Source: UBA2357 sp046295975
GTDB lineage: Bacteria; Pseudomonadota; Gammaproteobacteria; Burkholderiales; Rhodocyclaceae
DNA length: 64,000 nt
Reading direction: 5' to 3'
NCBI GenBank assembly: GCA_046295975.1
Contig: JBKBMG010000003.1
Location: 1-64,000 of the forward strand
Within the stretch, counting starts at the first letter, position 1; every line of letters begins with the position of its first letter. The position numbers and the translations under genes were made by a program. The notes below the pieces were generated by a model, which saw only the letters and a program-made list of their open reading frames with translations, ran no database searches and was not told the origin of the DNA. This document shows positions 7,195 to 16,829 of this stretch, one piece after another.

Positions 7195-9558
7195 TTACTT
7201 GCGGTGGTCGGCGAGCTTGAGCCAGGTGTCGACCACCGTATCCGGGTTCAGCGAGATCGTCTGAATGCCCTCGTCCATGAGCCACTCGGCGAAATCCGAG
7301 TGGTCGGACGGGCCTTGCCCGCAGATGCCGACATACTTGTCGAGACGGTTGGCGGCACTGATCGCCATCGACAACAGCTGCTTGACCGCAGGATCGCGCT
7401 CGTCGAAAGCATGGGCCACCAGCCCGGAGTCGCGATCCAGCCCCAGGGTGAGCTGGGTGAGGTCATTGGAGCCGATCGAGAAACCGTCGAAATGCGCCAG
7501 GAACTGCTCGGCGAGCAAGGCGTTGGACGGAATCTCGCACATCATGATCAGCTTGAGCTCGTTCTCGCCGCGCTTGAGGCCGTGCTCGGCGAGCAGTTCG
7601 ACCACGCCTTGCGCCTCCTCGACGTTGCGCACGAACGGAATCATGATCTGCACATTGGTCAGGCCGAGTTCGTCGCGCACCTTGCGCATCGCGGCGCATT
7701 CCATCTCGAAGCAATCGCGGAAGCTGTGGGCGATGTAGCGCGAGGCGCCACGGAAGCCCAGCATCGGGTTCTCTTCCTCAGGCTCGTAGATGTCACCGCC
7801 GAGCAGTTTGCGATACTCGTTGGACTTGAAGTCCGACATACGCACGATCACCGGCTTCGGATAGAAGGCAGCGGCAATCGTGGCAATGCCTTCGACCAGT
7901 TTTTCGATGAAGAACTGCTTGGGCGTGGCGTAGCCACGCGCACGGCGGCCGATCTCGTCACGCAGGCTGGCCGGCACCTGGCCGATCTCGAGGATGGCCT
8001 TGGGGTGGATGCCGATCATGTTGTTGATCACGAACTCCAGGCGCGCGAGGCCCACACCACCGTTCGGGATCTGCGCAAACTCGAAGGCCAGTTCGGGATT
8101 GCCGACGTTCATCATGACCTTGACCGGGATGTCGGGCAGGTTGCCCATGTCGGTGGTGATGACCTCGAAATCGAGCCTACCGCGGTACACGTAGCCGGTG
8201 TCACCCTCGGCGCAGGAGACGGTGACCGAGTCGCCCTCCTCCAGCACCTCGGTGGCGTTGCCGCAGCCGACGATCGCCGGAATGCCCAGTTCGCGCGCAA
8301 TGATCGCCGCGTGGCAGGTGCGGCCGCCACGGTTGGTGACGATGGCACTGGCGCGCTTCATCACCGGCTCCCAGTTGGGATCGGTCATGTCGGTAACAAG
8401 GACGTCACCCGCCTGCACGCGATTCATTTCGGCCGCGCTCGCCACCACGCGCACCGTGCCGGCACCGATCTTCTGACCGATCGCGCGGCCGTGGGTCAGC
8501 GACTTGCCGTACTGCTTGAGGCGGTACTTCTCCATCACGTGGCCGCTGGTCTGGCTCTTCACCGTCTCCGGACGGGCCTGCAGGATGTAGAGCTTGCCGT
8601 CTACGCCGTCCTTGCCCCATTCGATATCCATCGGCCGGCCGTAGTGCTGCTCGATGATGACCGCGTAGCGAGCGAGTTCGAGCACATCTTCGTCGGTCAG
8701 CGAGAAGCGGTTGCGCTCGGCTTCCGCCACGTCCACCGTCCTGACCGATTTGCCGGCCACCGCCTTGTCGGCGAACACCATCTTGATCAGCTTGGAGCCG
8801 AGGTTGCGGCGCACCACCGCCGGCTTGCCGAGCGCCAGGGTGGGCTTGTGAACGTAGAACTCGTCCGGGTTCACCGCGCCTTGCACCACGGTCTCGCCCA
8901 GGCCATAGGAGGCGGTGATGAACACCACGTCCTTGAAGCCGGATTCAGTGTCGATGGTGAACATCACACCGGAGGCGCCGCTGTCGGAGCGCACCATGCG
9001 CTGCACGCCGGCCGACAAGGCCACTTCGGCGTGGGTGAAGCCCTTGTGCACCCGGTAGGCAATGGCGCGGTCGTTGTAGAGCGACGCGAACACTTCCTTC
9101 ATTGCGTGAAGGATGTTCTCGTAACCGTGGATGTTGAGGAAGGATTCCTGCTGGCCGGCGAAGGAGGCGTCCGGCAAATCCTCGGCGGTGGCGGAGGAAC
9201 GCACCGCGAAGCTGCCCTCGCCTTCGGCGGTCAACGCATTGTAGGCGGCGTGGATTTCTTCCTCGAGCTTGGCGGGGAACGGGGTGGCCACGATCCACTG
9301 GCGGATCTGGGCGCCGACGCGGGCCAGCTCATCGACGTCGTCGACATCGAGCGTTTCAAGTGCCGCATGAATCCGCTCCGCCAGTCCCTGATGCGCCAGG
9401 AACTCGCGATAGGCCTCAGCCGTGGTGGCGAAACCGCCAGGTACCCGCACGCTCGCGGGCAACTGGCTGATCATCTCGCCCAGCGAGGCGTTCTTGCCGC
9501 CGACCTGCTCGACATCCGTCATGCGCAGTTCGGTGAAGGGAATGACGTAGCGTGTCAT
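7195..9558 (-). CDS. ppsA: Phosphoenolpyruvate synthase (pyruvate, water dikinase)
   Basis: PpsA makes PEP, AMP and phosphate from pyruvate and ATP, allowing gluconeogenesis from C3 acids. The 787 residues match the family. The order is an N-terminal ATP-grasp domain (about 1-340), a central phosphohistidine domain with GGRTCHAAIIAREL near 410, and a C-terminal PEP-binding barrel with the reactive Cys in GICGQGPSDH near 749. The ATG at 9558 is chosen because GGAAGG precedes it and MTRYVIPF is the expected start. It is divergent from ppsR, the kinase/phosphorylase that controls PpsA by threonine phosphorylation, so the gene pair and its regulation are both preserved. Confidence 0.97.
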   Translation of the reverse strand: MTRYVIPFTELRMTDVEQVGGKNASLGEMISQLPASVRVPGGFATTAEAYREFLAHQGLAERIHAALETLDVDDVDELARVGAQIRQWIVATPFPAKLEEEIHAAYNALTAEGEGSFAVRSSATAEDLPDASFAGQQESFLNIHGYENILHAMKEVFASLYNDRAIAYRVHKGFTHAEVALSAGVQRMVRSDSGASGVMFTIDTESGFKDVVFITASYGLGETVVQGAVNPDEFYVHKPTLALGKPAVVRRNLGSKLIKMVFADKAVAGKSVRTVDVAEAERNRFSLTDEDVLELARYAVIIEQHYGRPMDIEWGKDGVDGKLYILQARPETVKSQTSGHVMEKYRLKQYGKSLTHGRAIGQKIGAGTVRVVASAAEMNRVQAGDVLVTDMTDPNWEPVMKRASAIVTNRGGRTCHAAIIARELGIPAIVGCGNATEVLEEGDSVTVSCAEGDTGYVYRGRLDFEVITTDMGNLPDIPVKVMMNVGNPELAFEFAQIPNGGVGLARLEFVINNMIGIHPKAILEIGQVPASLRDEIGRRARGYATPKQFFIEKLVEGIATIAAAFYPKPVIVRMSDFKSNEYRKLLGGDIYEPEEENPMLGFRGASRYIAHSFRDCFEMECAAMRKVRDELGLTNVQIMIPFVRNVEEAQGVVELLAEHGLKRGENELKLIMMCEIPSNALLAEQFLAHFDGFSIGSNDLTQLTLGLDRDSGLVAHAFDERDPAVKQLLSMAISAANRLDKYVGICGQGPSDHSDFAEWLMDEGIQTISLNPDTVVDTWLKLADHRK

Positions 9559-9682
9559 GAATGGCCTTCCGAAATTGTTGGGGAACAATCAAAATGTGGA
9601 TTCTAACGATTTTTGCTGCTGTGCCGCACGCCGAGTTTACCCGCAGTGGCATGCCTCCTCCCCCCTCACCCGCAGACACCCC

Positions 9683-10516
9683 ATGAGCACGCAAGCCCCC
9701 CGCACCGTCTTCTTCATCTCCGACGGCACCGGCATCACCGCCGAAACCCTCGGCCACAGCCTGCTTGCGCAGTTCCCCGGGGCGCGCTTCCGGCAAGTGC
9801 GCATTCCCTTCGTGGACACCCTCGACAAGGCGCTCGACAGCGCACGCCAGATCAAGGATGCCGCCCGCAAGGACGGCATCCGCCCGATCGTCTTCAGCAC
9901 CCTGGTCAACCCCGAGACGGTGAGCGGGCTGCGTTCCGCCGACGCCTTGTTCATCGACTTGTTCGAAAAGTTCATCGGACCGCTGGAAACCGAGCTGGGC
10001 GTGCGCTCCACCCATGCGGTCGGGCGCTTCCATGGCATCGCCGACAGCCAGGACTACAAGGCCCGCATCGAAGCAATCAACTACGCCATGGCCCACGATG
10101 ATGGGGTATCCTCCGACGGCGAACTGGCTGACGCGGACGTGATCCTGGTGGGGGTATCACGCTCGGGCAAGACCCCCACCAGCCTGTACCTGGCGATGCA
10201 GTTTGGCGTGAAGGCGGCGAACTACCCGCTGATCCCCGAGGATTTCGAGCGCAACAAGCTGCCCGGTGAACTGCACGTGCACCGCAGGAAGCTGTTCGGC
10301 CTTACCATCGCACCTGAACGCTTGGTTCAGATCCGCCAGGAACGTCGGCCGAACAGCCGCTACGCCTCGCTGGAGAACTGCCGCTACGAGATCGACGCGG
10401 CCACCAGGCTGATGCGCCGCGAGAACATCCCCTGGCTGGACTCCACCACCAAGTCGATCGAGGAGATCGCGGCCGTCATCCTGCAGGCGATCCGGCTCAA
10501 GAACCCGGGCTATTGA
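9683..10516 (+). CDS. ppsR: PEP synthase regulatory protein (bifunctional kinase/pyrophosphorylase)
   Basis: About 277 residues of the DUF299 family. PpsR phosphorylates PpsA on a threonine near its catalytic His using ADP and reverses this with phosphate. The P-loop GVSRSGKTPTS lies near residue 155, and the N-terminal FFISDGTGITAE is a family signature. The ATG at 9683 gives MSTQAPRTVFFIS; in-frame upstream sequence to 9557 is not family-like. The divergent arrangement with ppsA (124-bp spacer) supports the assignment to PEP synthase rather than to pyruvate phosphate dikinase. Confidence 0.95.
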   Translation: MSTQAPRTVFFISDGTGITAETLGHSLLAQFPGARFRQVRIPFVDTLDKALDSARQIKDAARKDGIRPIVFSTLVNPETVSGLRSADALFIDLFEKFIGPLETELGVRSTHAVGRFHGIADSQDYKARIEAINYAMAHDDGVSSDGELADADVILVGVSRSGKTPTSLYLAMQFGVKAANYPLIPEDFERNKLPGELHVHRRKLFGLTIAPERLVQIRQERRPNSRYASLENCRYEIDAATRLMRRENIPWLDSTTKSIEEIAAVILQAIRLKNPGY

Positions 10517-10642
10517 GCGACGACCACCGGGCACGCGCAGCCGAAACGTCATGCGGCACAAACCGCCGCCGACGCTCAGCCTGACTTCTCCGCCAACCCC
10601 GCCAAACCGTTCACACCCGACACACCACACGAGAACGACACG

Positions 10643-11812
10643 ATGAAACGATCCCGACTCAAGCGTCGCGGCGGCCTCGGCGCCGATGCCGAGCAACTCA
10701 TCCGCCTGGCCACCGGGCTGGTCGAGTCCGGTAGCCGCGCCGAAGACCGCTATTGGGAAACCCAGCTGTCGAGCGGCATCGACGAATTGCTCGCCGACGG
10801 CGATGAAGATGCCCTCAACGCTGCACTCGATCATCTCTACAGCGCCGAACTGGGCGCCTACGAGGAACTGGCGGATTTCGTCGAATCGCGCGCGGAAAAC
10901 GCCCTGGGCGTTTCCGACGAGCACGAGATCCTGCTGCTGGCCGCACCGGTGCTGGCCTGGTCGCGCTACCGCATTCCCGCCACCACCGTTCCCAAGGCCA
11001 TGTTGGCCAACCTGCGCGTGCACCTGCAGGCGCACGTGCTGGCGGATGGCGCGCGCCTGGCCATGGCCGATTTCCTGTTCAGTCCGGATCAGCTTCCCCA
11101 GGGCTATTGCGCCACCGCGGCGTTCACCACGGCGCTGGGCAAGGCGGCGCTGGCCGAGGACGATCTGGCCATAGACACCTCCAACATGCCCGAGACGGTG
11201 CATTTCCTGTCGGACACCCGCTATCTCCTGGCCGCCGTGGCGGTGCCGCGCGGCAAGCCCATCTTCAGTTGGCAGGAACGCGGCGGCAGCCGCGAGCAGG
11301 CGCTGGAGCAATGGCGCAGCCAGGGCGGTGCCTGCATCGCGCCGCTGCTGCCCGGCTGCGCGCTCGATGTGGTGTTGCCGGAAGCCTATTTCGCCGCCAG
11401 CCGCCAGGCCGACCGCAACAGCCGCCCTTATGCGATCCGCGCCTCGGTGGCCTTTCTCGGCACCGAACTGCAGGTACCGGCATCCGGCCTGCGCGCGGTG
11501 ATCGCCCCGTTCTTCGACCGGCAGTTGCAGGAATACCGCATCGGGCTCACCCAACGCGACAGCGAGCGGGTGGTGCACGGCGTCGTCTGGCCGCTGCTGG
11601 GGCCCGAGGACGACACCGTGGATATCGCCTCGGAGATCGAGACGGTGTTGCGCGAATGCGGGGTGACCGACATCGTAAGCCTGGACCACCGCTTCCCGCT
11701 GGAGTACTGCGACGACTGCGGCGCGCCGCTCTATCCCTCGCCGGAGGGCGAGATCGTGCATGCGGAAATGCCCGAAGAGCACACCGAGCAGCCCCCCCGG
11801 CACCTGCATTGA
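10643..11812 (+). CDS. DUF2863-like conserved protein of unknown function
   Basis: About 389 residues with no signal peptide or membrane segment, so probably cytosolic. The N terminus is very basic (MKRSRLKRRGG), followed by an acidic helical region, then mixed alpha/beta sequence. Near the C terminus YCDDCGAPLYPSPEGE contains a lone CxxC that could be half of a zinc site. I associate it with DUF2863, a betaproteobacterial family, from memory of its N-terminal style, with moderate confidence. It starts 126 bases after ppsR in the same direction and is followed immediately by a very strong hairpin. No function can be assigned. Confidence 0.6.
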   Translation: MKRSRLKRRGGLGADAEQLIRLATGLVESGSRAEDRYWETQLSSGIDELLADGDEDALNAALDHLYSAELGAYEELADFVESRAENALGVSDEHEILLLAAPVLAWSRYRIPATTVPKAMLANLRVHLQAHVLADGARLAMADFLFSPDQLPQGYCATAAFTTALGKAALAEDDLAIDTSNMPETVHFLSDTRYLLAAVAVPRGKPIFSWQERGGSREQALEQWRSQGGACIAPLLPGCALDVVLPEAYFAASRQADRNSRPYAIRASVAFLGTELQVPASGLRAVIAPFFDRQLQEYRIGLTQRDSERVVHGVVWPLLGPEDDTVDIASEIETVLRECGVTDIVSLDHRFPLEYCDDCGAPLYPSPEGEIVHAEMPEEHTEQPPRHLH

Positions 11813-11819
11813 CCGGACG

Positions 11820-11874
11820 CTGCACGGGCCCTGTCCCCGGCCGCTTGCGACGGTCAGGGACAGGGCCCGTGCAG
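11820..11874. terminator. 18-bp perfect hairpin between convergent genes
   Basis: CTGCACGGGCCCTGTCCC (11820-11837) and GGGACAGGGCCCGTGCAG (11857-11874) are exact inverted arms around a 19-base loop. With one G-U pair the stem extends to about 22 bp. It begins eight bases after the DUF2863-like stop and lies 75 bases from the M20 stop on the other strand, so it probably serves both. No T-run follows on either side. Confidence 0.65.
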
Positions 11875-11949
11875 TGTCATCGTTTCTGCTGCGGTGGTCC
11901 ACGCCGCCTCACGGCGCCATGGACACGCAGCCGATTCCGGCCCGAACGC

Positions 11950-13134
11950 TCAGCCCGCTGCCGCCGCGGCATCCACCGGCAGGGCGCGTTCCACCAGCGC
12001 ACACCACAGCCGCGCGCCGATACCGATCGCATCGTCATTGAAGTCGTAGCCGGGATTGTGCAGCGCCGCCGACGGCGTGGCGCCATCCACGCCCAACCAC
12101 AGATAGGCCCCGGGGCAGGCTTCGAGCATGAAGGCGAAGTCCTCCGAAGCCATTGACGGCCGGCAGCCCCATGTCACGTGCGGTGCGCCCACCACCTCGA
12201 GCGCGACGTCACGGGCGAACCCGGCTTCGGCCGCGTGATTGCAGGTGACCGGGTAGCCACGCCGGTATTCGAAGCGGGCCGAGGCGCCGTACGCCTCCGG
12301 CAGATGCGCCAGCATGTCGGCCATCAGGCGCTCGACCTCGGCGCGCGCGCTTTCCTGCAGGCAGCGCACCGTTCCGCTCAGCGATGCGGTCTGCGGAATC
12401 ACGTTGATCGCCTCGCCAGCCTCGATGCGGGTCACGCTCAGCACTGCCGAATCGGTGGCGGCGATGCGCCGTGACACGATGGTCTGCAGCGCCCCCACCA
12501 ATTGCGTGGCGACCACCACCGGATCGATGCCGCGCTCCGGCATCGCCGCGTGACAACCGCTGCCATTGATCACCACCTCGAAGGTGTCCAGCGAGGCCAT
12601 CATCGGGCCGGGGTTCACCGCCACCTGCCCCAGCGGCAGACCGGGCCAGTTGTGCAGGCCGTAGATGGCCTGCATCGGAAAGCGCTCGAACAAGCCATCG
12701 GCGATCATCCTGCGCGCGCCGCCGAGGTTTTCCTCCGCCGGCTGAAACACGAAATGCACCGTACCGCGAAAACGGCGGCTGCGGGCAAGCTCAGCCGCCG
12801 CGGCGAGCAGGATGGCCGAATGCCCGTCATGGCCGCAGGCATGCATGCAGCCCGGATGCACCGAGCAATGCGCCACCTCGCCCAACTCCTGCATGGGCAG
12901 CGCATCCATGTCGGCGCGCAGGCCGATGCTCGGCCCGTCGCCACAGCGCAGTGTTCCCACCACGCCGGTGCCGCCCAGGCCGCGATCGACCTCCAGGCCG
13001 AAGGACTGCAGCAACTCGGCGATGCGCGCCGAAGTGCGCGCCTCGCGGAAGCCGAGTTCGGGGTGGGCGTGAAAGTCGCGGCGCCAACCGGTGGCCGCGG
13101 CAACGATGTCCGACGGAAAATCGTGGCTGAGCAT
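11950..13134 (-). CDS. M20 family metal-dependent amidohydrolase (hippurate / N-acyl-amino-acid hydrolase-like)
   Basis: About 394 residues of the M20D type, two-metal cytosolic enzymes that cleave N-acyl or N-aroyl amino acids. Visible motifs in order: FHAHPELGF near 24, RADMDALPMQE near 75, GCMHACGHDGHSA near 97 (metal ligands), PAEENLGGARRMI near 135, SMASEDFAFM near 330 and LHNPGYDFNDDA near 360. All expected metal and catalytic residues are present. The start is three bases after the aldehyde dehydrogenase stop and is preceded by GGAGTAG, so it is cotranscribed. The substrate is unknown; hippurate-like, N-acetyl or p-aminobenzoyl amino acids are all possible. The operon suggests that a released product is oxidised further. 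Confidence 0.9.
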   Translation of the reverse strand: MLSHDFPSDIVAAATGWRRDFHAHPELGFREARTSARIAELLQSFGLEVDRGLGGTGVVGTLRCGDGPSIGLRADMDALPMQELGEVAHCSVHPGCMHACGHDGHSAILLAAAAELARSRRFRGTVHFVFQPAEENLGGARRMIADGLFERFPMQAIYGLHNWPGLPLGQVAVNPGPMMASLDTFEVVINGSGCHAAMPERGIDPVVVATQLVGALQTIVSRRIAATDSAVLSVTRIEAGEAINVIPQTASLSGTVRCLQESARAEVERLMADMLAHLPEAYGASARFEYRRGYPVTCNHAAEAGFARDVALEVVGAPHVTWGCRPSMASEDFAFMLEACPGAYLWLGVDGATPSAALHNPGYDFNDDAIGIGARLWCALVERALPVDAAAAAG

Positions 13135-13137
13135 GGG

Positions 13138-14670
13138 CTACTCCAGACTCGCGCCGTAGCCGAAACCGGCCACCGGCTGGGCGGCCGTTTCCACCCACAC
13201 GCTCTTGACCTCGCTGTATTCGCGCAAGGCGTCGAGCCCCGACGAGCGGCCGTAGCCGCTGTCACCATAACCACCGAAGGGCGAAGACACGTGGATGGTC
13301 TTGTAGCCGTTGATCCAGAAGGTGCCGGCGCGCACCTGGGCGGCAACGCGATGGGCACGGCCGACGTCACGGGTCCACACCGCGCCGGCCAGGCCAAAGC
13401 GGCTGTCGTTGGCGATGCGCACCGCGTCGGCCTCGGACTCGAACGGCATTGCGACCACCACCGGCCCGAAGATCTCCTCGCGCGCGCACAGCATGCGGTT
13501 GTCGCCGGCGAGCAGCGTGGGGTTCACGTAGTAGCCATCGCCCCGCGGCAAGGGATCGACGTCTTCGCCGACCACCCGTGCCCCCTCCTCCACCGCAGCC
13601 TCCAGCATGCGGCACACGTGCTCGTACTGTCTGGGGTTGTTGATCGGACCGATCTGGGTGTCGGGATCGGTGGGGTCCCCCACCACGAAGTTGCGCGCCG
13701 CGCGGGCCACCGCTTCAATGAATTTGTCGTGGATGTCGGCCTGCACCAGCAGCCGCGAACCGGACACGCAACTCTGTCCGGCGCCCGAGAAGATCGCCGC
13801 CTGGGCGCCACGCACCGCCAGGTCCAGGTCGGCATCGGCGAACACGATGTTGGCCGACTTGCCGCCCAACTCCAGCACGCACGGAATGCAGCGCTCGGCC
13901 GCGGCGGCGGCGATGTGGCGACCCGTGGCGGGTGAACCGACGAACACCACCTTGCGGATGTCCGCGCCGGCGATCAAGGCCTGGCCAACGGTCCGGCCGT
14001 AACCGGCGAACACGTTCACCAGTCCGCGCGGCACCCCGGCACGCTCAATGAGCACCGCCAGCACCAGCGAACTGAACGGCGTGAGTTCCGACGGCTTGAG
14101 CAGCACCGCGTTACCCGCCGCGATCGCCGGCGCGATCTGCCAGCCGGCGGTAAAGATCGGTGCGTTCCAGGGCGTGATCTGCAACACCGTACCCAATGGC
14201 TCGTACTTCACATAGTTGAGATGGGAAGTCGGCACGGGAATGACTTCGCCATGCAGCTTGTCCGCCCAGCCGGCGTAGTACTCGAACATCTCCGCGACCT
14301 TGAGCACCTCCACCCGCGCGTCGCGGATCGGCTTGTTGGCCCCCAGGGTCTCGATCCACGCCAGCGCCTCGGCATGTTCGCGCACCAGCGCGCCGACGCG
14401 GTACATCGCACGGCCTCTGGCGGCGGCGGTCAGCGCCCCCCACTCGGCCCGGGCCCGGCGCGCTGCCGCGTCGGCCAGCTCGACATGGGTGGTCGCGGCA
14501 TCGCGGTATTCCGCAAGCACACTGCCGTCGTGGGCATCGCGCACCACGACCGGATCGCCATGGCCGTCGCGGAATTCGCCATCGAGATAGCTGCCGACGC
14601 CGCTACGCGCGCCCCAATAGGGTTCGAGCAAGGCGTTCAGCCGTTGTGCGTGTCTGCTGGTCCTGTTCAT
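13138..14670 (-). CDS. NAD(P)-dependent aldehyde dehydrogenase
   Basis: About 510 residues, typical for the ALDH superfamily. TPWNAPIFTAGWQIAPA marks the cofactor domain near residue 170. The general base lies in LELGGKSANIVF near 265, the nucleophile in GAGQSCVSGSRL near 298, and REEIFGPVVVAMPF near 400. The set is complete, so the enzyme should be active. It overlaps the preceding oxidoreductase gene by four bases (ATGA) and is followed by the M20 gene after three. It resembles betaine-aldehyde / gamma-aminobutyraldehyde-type dehydrogenases in style, but substrate cannot be read from sequence. Confidence 0.93.
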   Translation of the reverse strand: MNRTSRHAQRLNALLEPYWGARSGVGSYLDGEFRDGHGDPVVVRDAHDGSVLAEYRDAATTHVELADAAARRARAEWGALTAAARGRAMYRVGALVREHAEALAWIETLGANKPIRDARVEVLKVAEMFEYYAGWADKLHGEVIPVPTSHLNYVKYEPLGTVLQITPWNAPIFTAGWQIAPAIAAGNAVLLKPSELTPFSSLVLAVLIERAGVPRGLVNVFAGYGRTVGQALIAGADIRKVVFVGSPATGRHIAAAAAERCIPCVLELGGKSANIVFADADLDLAVRGAQAAIFSGAGQSCVSGSRLLVQADIHDKFIEAVARAARNFVVGDPTDPDTQIGPINNPRQYEHVCRMLEAAVEEGARVVGEDVDPLPRGDGYYVNPTLLAGDNRMLCAREEIFGPVVVAMPFESEADAVRIANDSRFGLAGAVWTRDVGRAHRVAAQVRAGTFWINGYKTIHVSSPFGGYGDSGYGRSSGLDALREYSEVKSVWVETAAQPVAGFGYGASLE

Positions 14671-15602
14671 GCGGAAGTCCTCGCGGTCTGGTCAGGGGTC
14701 GGGGCAGTGGGAGCAGTGGGGACACTGGGGGCATTGGCCGCGTCGGTGCGCAGCACGATGCGGTTGAAATCCTCGGCGTCGTCAAGCGTGGCGGCGCTCG
14801 CCCGCCATGCCGCACAGACCGCCTCGGCGAGCGGCAGATCGAGCCCCAGTTGCGCCGCGAGATCGTGCGCCAGGCCGACGTCCTTGCGCATCAGCCCCAT
14901 CGTGAAGCCGGAATCAAAAGCACCATTCAGCACCCATTTGGGAAAGTTCACCTGGCTCACACCGCTGCGCCCGGAACCGGCGTTGATGCCCGCGATGAGC
15001 TTGTCCGCGGCGACGCCGGCGCGGGTGGCCAGGGCCAGCGCCTCGGCGGTGGTGATGAGATGGGCGGCGCACAGCAGATTGTTGGCGATCTTCACCACGT
15101 TGCCCGCCCCCACCCCGCCGACGTGCACGCGGGTGGCGCTCATCGCCTCCAGCACCGGCAGCGCCTTCGCCAAGGCAGCCTCGTCGCCGCCGATGACCAT
15201 GGTCATGGTGCCGGCGGCTGCGCCAGCCGGGCCGCCGGACACCGGCGCGTCGAGAAACCCGATGCCCACCCCGGCCAGCACCCCGGCCACCTTGCGGCTG
15301 GCCTCGGGCGTCGAGGTAGTGGTATCGACGACGACGCTGCCGGCCCGCCCGCGCGCGGCAATGCCGTCCGCAGCCAGGCAGATCGCCTCCACATGTTCGG
15401 CCTTGGGCAGCGACAACACCACCACCTCGCTATCGGCAAGTACCGCATCCAGCGTCGCCACCGTGGCCACACCACGCGCCGCTGCCCACTCACGGGCCTG
15501 CGCCGACGGGTCATAACCCGTCACCGCAAAGCCCTTGCCGACCAGCGTCGCGGCCATGTTGCCGCCCATGTTTCCGAGTCCGACTACCCCTATCCGCTTC
15601 AT
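14667..15602 (-). CDS. 3-hydroxyisobutyrate dehydrogenase-family NAD(P) oxidoreductase
   Basis: About 311 residues of the beta-hydroxyacid dehydrogenase family. The N-terminal Rossmann motif is GVVGLGNMGGNMA (residues 5-17). Substrate-binding DAPVSGGPAGAAAG lies near 118, and the catalytic Lys in GNVVKIANNLL near 170. Family members oxidise 3-hydroxyisobutyrate, tartronate semialdehyde and related short hydroxyacids. It is the first gene of the minus-strand operon with the aldehyde dehydrogenase and M20 amidohydrolase and is divergent from the LysR regulator. Together these suggest stepwise oxidation of an alcohol to an acid by way of an aldehyde, which is inference. Confidence 0.88.
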   Translation of the reverse strand: MKRIGVVGLGNMGGNMAATLVGKGFAVTGYDPSAQAREWAAARGVATVATLDAVLADSEVVVLSLPKAEHVEAICLAADGIAARGRAGSVVVDTTTSTPEASRKVAGVLAGVGIGFLDAPVSGGPAGAAAGTMTMVIGGDEAALAKALPVLEAMSATRVHVGGVGAGNVVKIANNLLCAAHLITTAEALALATRAGVAADKLIAGINAGSGRSGVSQVNFPKWVLNGAFDSGFTMGLMRKDVGLAHDLAAQLGLDLPLAEAVCAAWRASAATLDDAEDFNRIVLRTDAANAPSVPTAPTAPTPDQTARTSA

Positions 15603-15755
15603 GATCTCCCCTGCATCGCTGTGGTCCCGATGTGGTCACGATGTAACCCCTATCGCTGCACCCGCCGCCGGTGGCAGAAAACACCGGATCGGGCAAGCGT
15701 CGGGGAAGTATCCAAACAATCAGCGATGGCTCAAATGCTGTGATTTGTATTTTTT

Positions 15756-15772
15756 GTTGCCCGCAAGGCAAC
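15756..15772. promoter_or_regulatory. LysR-type dyad, operator copy 1
   Basis: GTTGCC-N5-GGCAAC is a perfect 6-5-6 dyad that contains the T-N11-A core typical of LysR regulator sites. It lies 154 bases upstream of the minus-strand operon and 118 bases upstream of the lysR-type gene. The same dyad occurs at 16830-16846. Confidence 0.65.
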
Positions 15773-15890
15773 ACTCGATTACGCTCGCGCTTCGCGCACC
15801 GCGCCGCCCCATGCCTACCCGTCGCACCCCCCGGCACCGATACGCGCGGCATTCGCCCCCCATGACACCCGACACCCGACACCCACCACG

Positions 15891-16805
15891 ATGAGCGATA
15901 CCTTCGACGAGCGGCGCGTCCGCTATCTCTATGAGGCGGTGACCTACGGCTCCATCCGCGCCGCCGCCGACAAACTCGACATGAACCCCTCGGTGATCAG
16001 TCGCCAGGTTGCCCAGCTCGAGGCCGAACTGGCCATCCCCTTGCTGGAGCGCCATGGTCGCGGCGTCAAACCCACCGAGGCCGGACGACTGCTGGTGGAG
16101 TACTACCGGCAATACCGCTCCCACCAGGAAGACCTGATCTCCAAGGTCGGCGAAATCCGGGGGCTGGCACGCGGACATGTGGACCTGATCAGCGGCGAGG
16201 GCTTCGTCGCCGACCTCATGGGCGAGCCGCTGGAGCTGTTCTGGAAGCGCTATCCAGGCGTGACGATCGCGGTAAGGGTGTCCGGCACCAACGAGGTGGT
16301 GCGCTCGGTGATAGAGGACGATTCGCAGATCGGCCTGGTCTACGGGCCGCCGGTGGTGCCCGGCATCCGCTCGCGGGTGGCCACGCGCCAACCCATGTGC
16401 GCCATCGTCCGCCCCGACCATCCGCTCGCCCGCGCGGGTGTGGAACCGGTGCTCAAGCGCCTGCTCGACTACCCGGTCGCGCTCATGGAAGGCTCCTACG
16501 GCACCCGTCAGATCCTGCAACTGGCCGAACAACACGAGAAACTGCGCTTCTCGCCGCACCTCACCACCGACTCCATGGCCGTACTCAAGCACTTCGTGCG
16601 TGACGGCCACGGCATCTCCATCCTGCCGGCCCTGGCGGTCACCCAGGAAATCGACGCCGGGCAGCTGTGCGCGATTCCAATCGACAACCTCATCCTGCAC
16701 GCGGCCGAGGCGCATCTCATCACCCGTCTCGGCCGCCAGCTGTCGCCTGCCGCCAATCAGCTCGCCACACACCTGATCGCGACCATGCGGACCTTCCGCA
16801 AGTGA
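15891..16805 (+). CDS. LysR family transcriptional regulator
   Basis: About 304 residues. The N-terminal winged helix-turn-helix spans about residues 10-65, with YGSIRAAADKLDMNPSVISR as helix-turn-helix and RHGRGVKPTEAGRLL as wing. The effector-binding domain fills the rest, with no membrane segment. It is divergent from the oxidoreductase/ALDH/M20 operon and upstream of the DUF3100-like pair. The shared dyad in both flanking promoter regions makes it the likely activator, or dual regulator, of both. The inducer is unknown but plausibly the amidohydrolase substrate or its product. Confidence 0.93.
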   Translation: MSDTFDERRVRYLYEAVTYGSIRAAADKLDMNPSVISRQVAQLEAELAIPLLERHGRGVKPTEAGRLLVEYYRQYRSHQEDLISKVGEIRGLARGHVDLISGEGFVADLMGEPLELFWKRYPGVTIAVRVSGTNEVVRSVIEDDSQIGLVYGPPVVPGIRSRVATRQPMCAIVRPDHPLARAGVEPVLKRLLDYPVALMEGSYGTRQILQLAEQHEKLRFSPHLTTDSMAVLKHFVRDGHGISILPALAVTQEIDAGQLCAIPIDNLILHAAEAHLITRLGRQLSPAANQLATHLIATMRTFRK

Positions 16806-16829
16806 ACAACCGCCATGCCGAACGCAAGC

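Noticed and set aside
7060..9606. 848-codon plus-strand frame opposite ppsA
   Set aside because: It is an antisense shadow of ppsA; the His/Gly/Asp-rich composition has no domain resemblance.
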